Assembly (NCBI RefSeq): GCF_014905135.1
Contig: NZ_CP041406.1
Location: 1,674,001 to 1,738,000, forward strand
Reading direction: 5' to 3'
Source of the DNA: Sulfurimonas paralvinellae
Lineage (GTDB): Bacteria > Campylobacterota > Campylobacteria > Campylobacterales > Sulfurimonadaceae
Length of the DNA stretch: 64,000 nt
Shown: piece by piece, positions 63,132-64,000 of the stretch
How positions within the stretch are numbered: position 1 is the stretch's first letter
Layout: the number at the start of each line of letters is the position of its first letter
Notes under the pieces: model-generated
Database searches by the model: none
The model's input: only the letters and a program-made list of their open reading frames with translations
What the model was told of the DNA's origin: nothing
Made by a program: the position numbers and the translations under genes

Positions 63132-64000
63132 TTAGAATTTTACTTCTGCTGTTAGCATATAGTCTACACCATTATAACTATCGGCACCTTGCGTCGTATC
63201 AGTCAATGGAAGAATACCTTTATCATAATCTTTTACAGTTGCATTGGCTACCCATTCAACATTTCTGTTTTGTTTCCATGCTGCACCAATGATATAAGAT
63301 TTTTTATCATATTCTTTATCTCCATCATTAGCTTCAGGTGTCCAAAAATCATATCTTGCAAGTAATTTATACTCTTTTTCTTCACCCATACGAAATTCAG
63401 TATTCACAGACCAGCCTTTACCCGCTTTACTTGATGCAATACCGCCTACTTTATTAACATGAGAATCTAAATATTGCGCTGCAACTAGGAAGTTTGGTTG
63501 GTTATAAACAGTATGTAAACCGTAAAAGTTCATATCTTCTGATGATCCATTTACAGTTAAATGTTCTTGATTTAATTGACCATAAAATGATGCATCGAAA
63601 TATGTTTTACTTTCTTGCTTATCTTTTCCACTGACACCTAGTAAGTGAGCAGTAGTTCTCCATTCAAAGCTCATTCCGTTATCACGTTGATATTTATGAT
63701 ATCCTTCACCATTGAAAATACCGATATCTGCCTCAAAGTATTTTGTTCTCGTTTTTGTCATAATACCAAAATCAGCTGAATTTGAAAGATCACCCGCTCT
63801 TTTTGTCTCAACGAGAACTTTTGAAATGCTTCTGTAGTACCAAGAGTTATGCTCTTCATAATCATGCCAAGGACGGTGAGCTAAACCAATTTCAACGCCT
63901 GTTGCAGGAAGAATATTATTTAGGTAAAGATATGCATATTTTGCACGAACTTTTTCATCACCAGTAACATCTTTAGATACATCGAATGTTATACGATAGT
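63132..64000 (-). CDS. Outer membrane porin, 5' part beyond window
   Basis: The frame is open from the stop at 63132 to the window edge at 64000 (about 289 residues seen), so the start is not in the window. An internal Met at 63761 is not the true start, because in-frame sequence with the same character continues upstream (PATGVEIGLAHRPWHDYEE, NSWYYRSISKVLVETKRAGD). Alternating beta-strand pattern, many aromatic residues, and a C-terminal ...TAEVKF ending in Phe indicate a beta-barrel. It resembles the phosphate-selective or general porins of Sulfurimonas relatives; the substrate is unknown. Confidence 0.8.
   Translation of the reverse strand, partial: YRITFDVSKDVTGDEKVRAKYAYLYLNNILPATGVEIGLAHRPWHDYEEHNSWYYRSISKVLVETKRAGDLSNSADFGIMTKTRTKYFEADIGIFNGEGYHKYQRDNGMSFEWRTTAHLLGVSGKDKQESKTYFDASFYGQLNQEHLTVNGSSEDMNFYGLHTVYNQPNFLVAAQYLDSHVNKVGGIASSKAGKGWSVNTEFRMGEEKEYKLLARYDFWTPEANDGDKEYDKKSYIIGAAWKQNRNVEWVANATVKDYDKGILPLTDTTQGADSYNGVDYMLTAEVKF

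Noticed and set aside
63132-63761. Porin gene starting at the Met codon at 63761
   Set aside because: The frame stays open with porin-like sequence to the window edge, so this Met is internal.

Overview
The window looks like chromosome of a Campylobacterota (Epsilonproteobacteria) organism, most likely a Sulfurimonas-like chemolithoautotroph. Three things point there. The NADH dehydrogenase cluster lacks normal NuoE/NuoF and carries two NuoG proteins. It contains Campylobacterota-specific proteins (PflA, a DUF3972-like protein, paired DUF2393 proteins, a distant CheZ). The housekeeping genes are AT-rich and tightly packed, with start/stop overlaps. I see no prophage, insertion sequence, CRISPR array or rRNA, and no gene-free stretch longer than 300 bases.

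Layout: 1-2336 holds a cut lipoprotein gene, a DUF721 (DciA-like) gene and uvrC. 2406-8293 is a signalling operon: a PAS protein, a two-HPt scaffold, a large hybrid histidine kinase and a single-domain response regulator. It is closed by a bidirectional terminator shared with lon. lon, bamD and tRNA-Phe lie on the minus strand (8312-11627). 11784-17563 is an accessory surface module: a 1252-residue exported protein behind an A9G10 homopolymer tract and an upstream ORF, followed by three prepilin-like genes. hpf (+) then meets a long minus-strand run: cheZ-like, U32 peptidase/tRNA hydroxylation gene, purE, DUF3972-like, DUF89, glyQ, recG. Next come a PHP phosphatase, a truncated globin, the trxA/thioredoxin-like/trxB/dapB run and, convergent to it, pflA.

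31275-48739 is the full complex I operon read nuoA-B-C-D-(E-like)-(F/GltD-like)-G1-G2-H-I-J-K-L-M-N on the minus strand, with pflA directly downstream. 48994-53543 holds an AAA+ ATPase, a FadL-type porin, nfo, a lipoprotein and a 53-residue Cys-rich protein. 53646-59146 holds a Y-family polymerase, a DUF234-type nuclease-like protein, a J-domain protein, purF and a radical SAM gene. The end is an ilvE-SPFH-hisIE-DUF2393-DUF2393 minus operon and a cut porin gene.

Most interesting observations: (1) The octamer TGCGTGAG is dispersed through the window. I counted 36 copies by hand, 18 on each strand, in several reading frames, where about one is expected; this behaves like an undescribed uptake-signal-type sequence. 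(2) The A9G10 tract sits between a short upstream ORF and the large surface protein, so tract length should switch its translation among three states. (3) That protein carries about 25 extended bacterial N-glycosylation sequons (D/E-X-N-X-S/T), and two of the downstream pilin-like proteins carry more. Together, 2 and 3 suggest a phase-variable, glycosylated pilus-associated surface system. All assignments come from reading the sequence without database searches.
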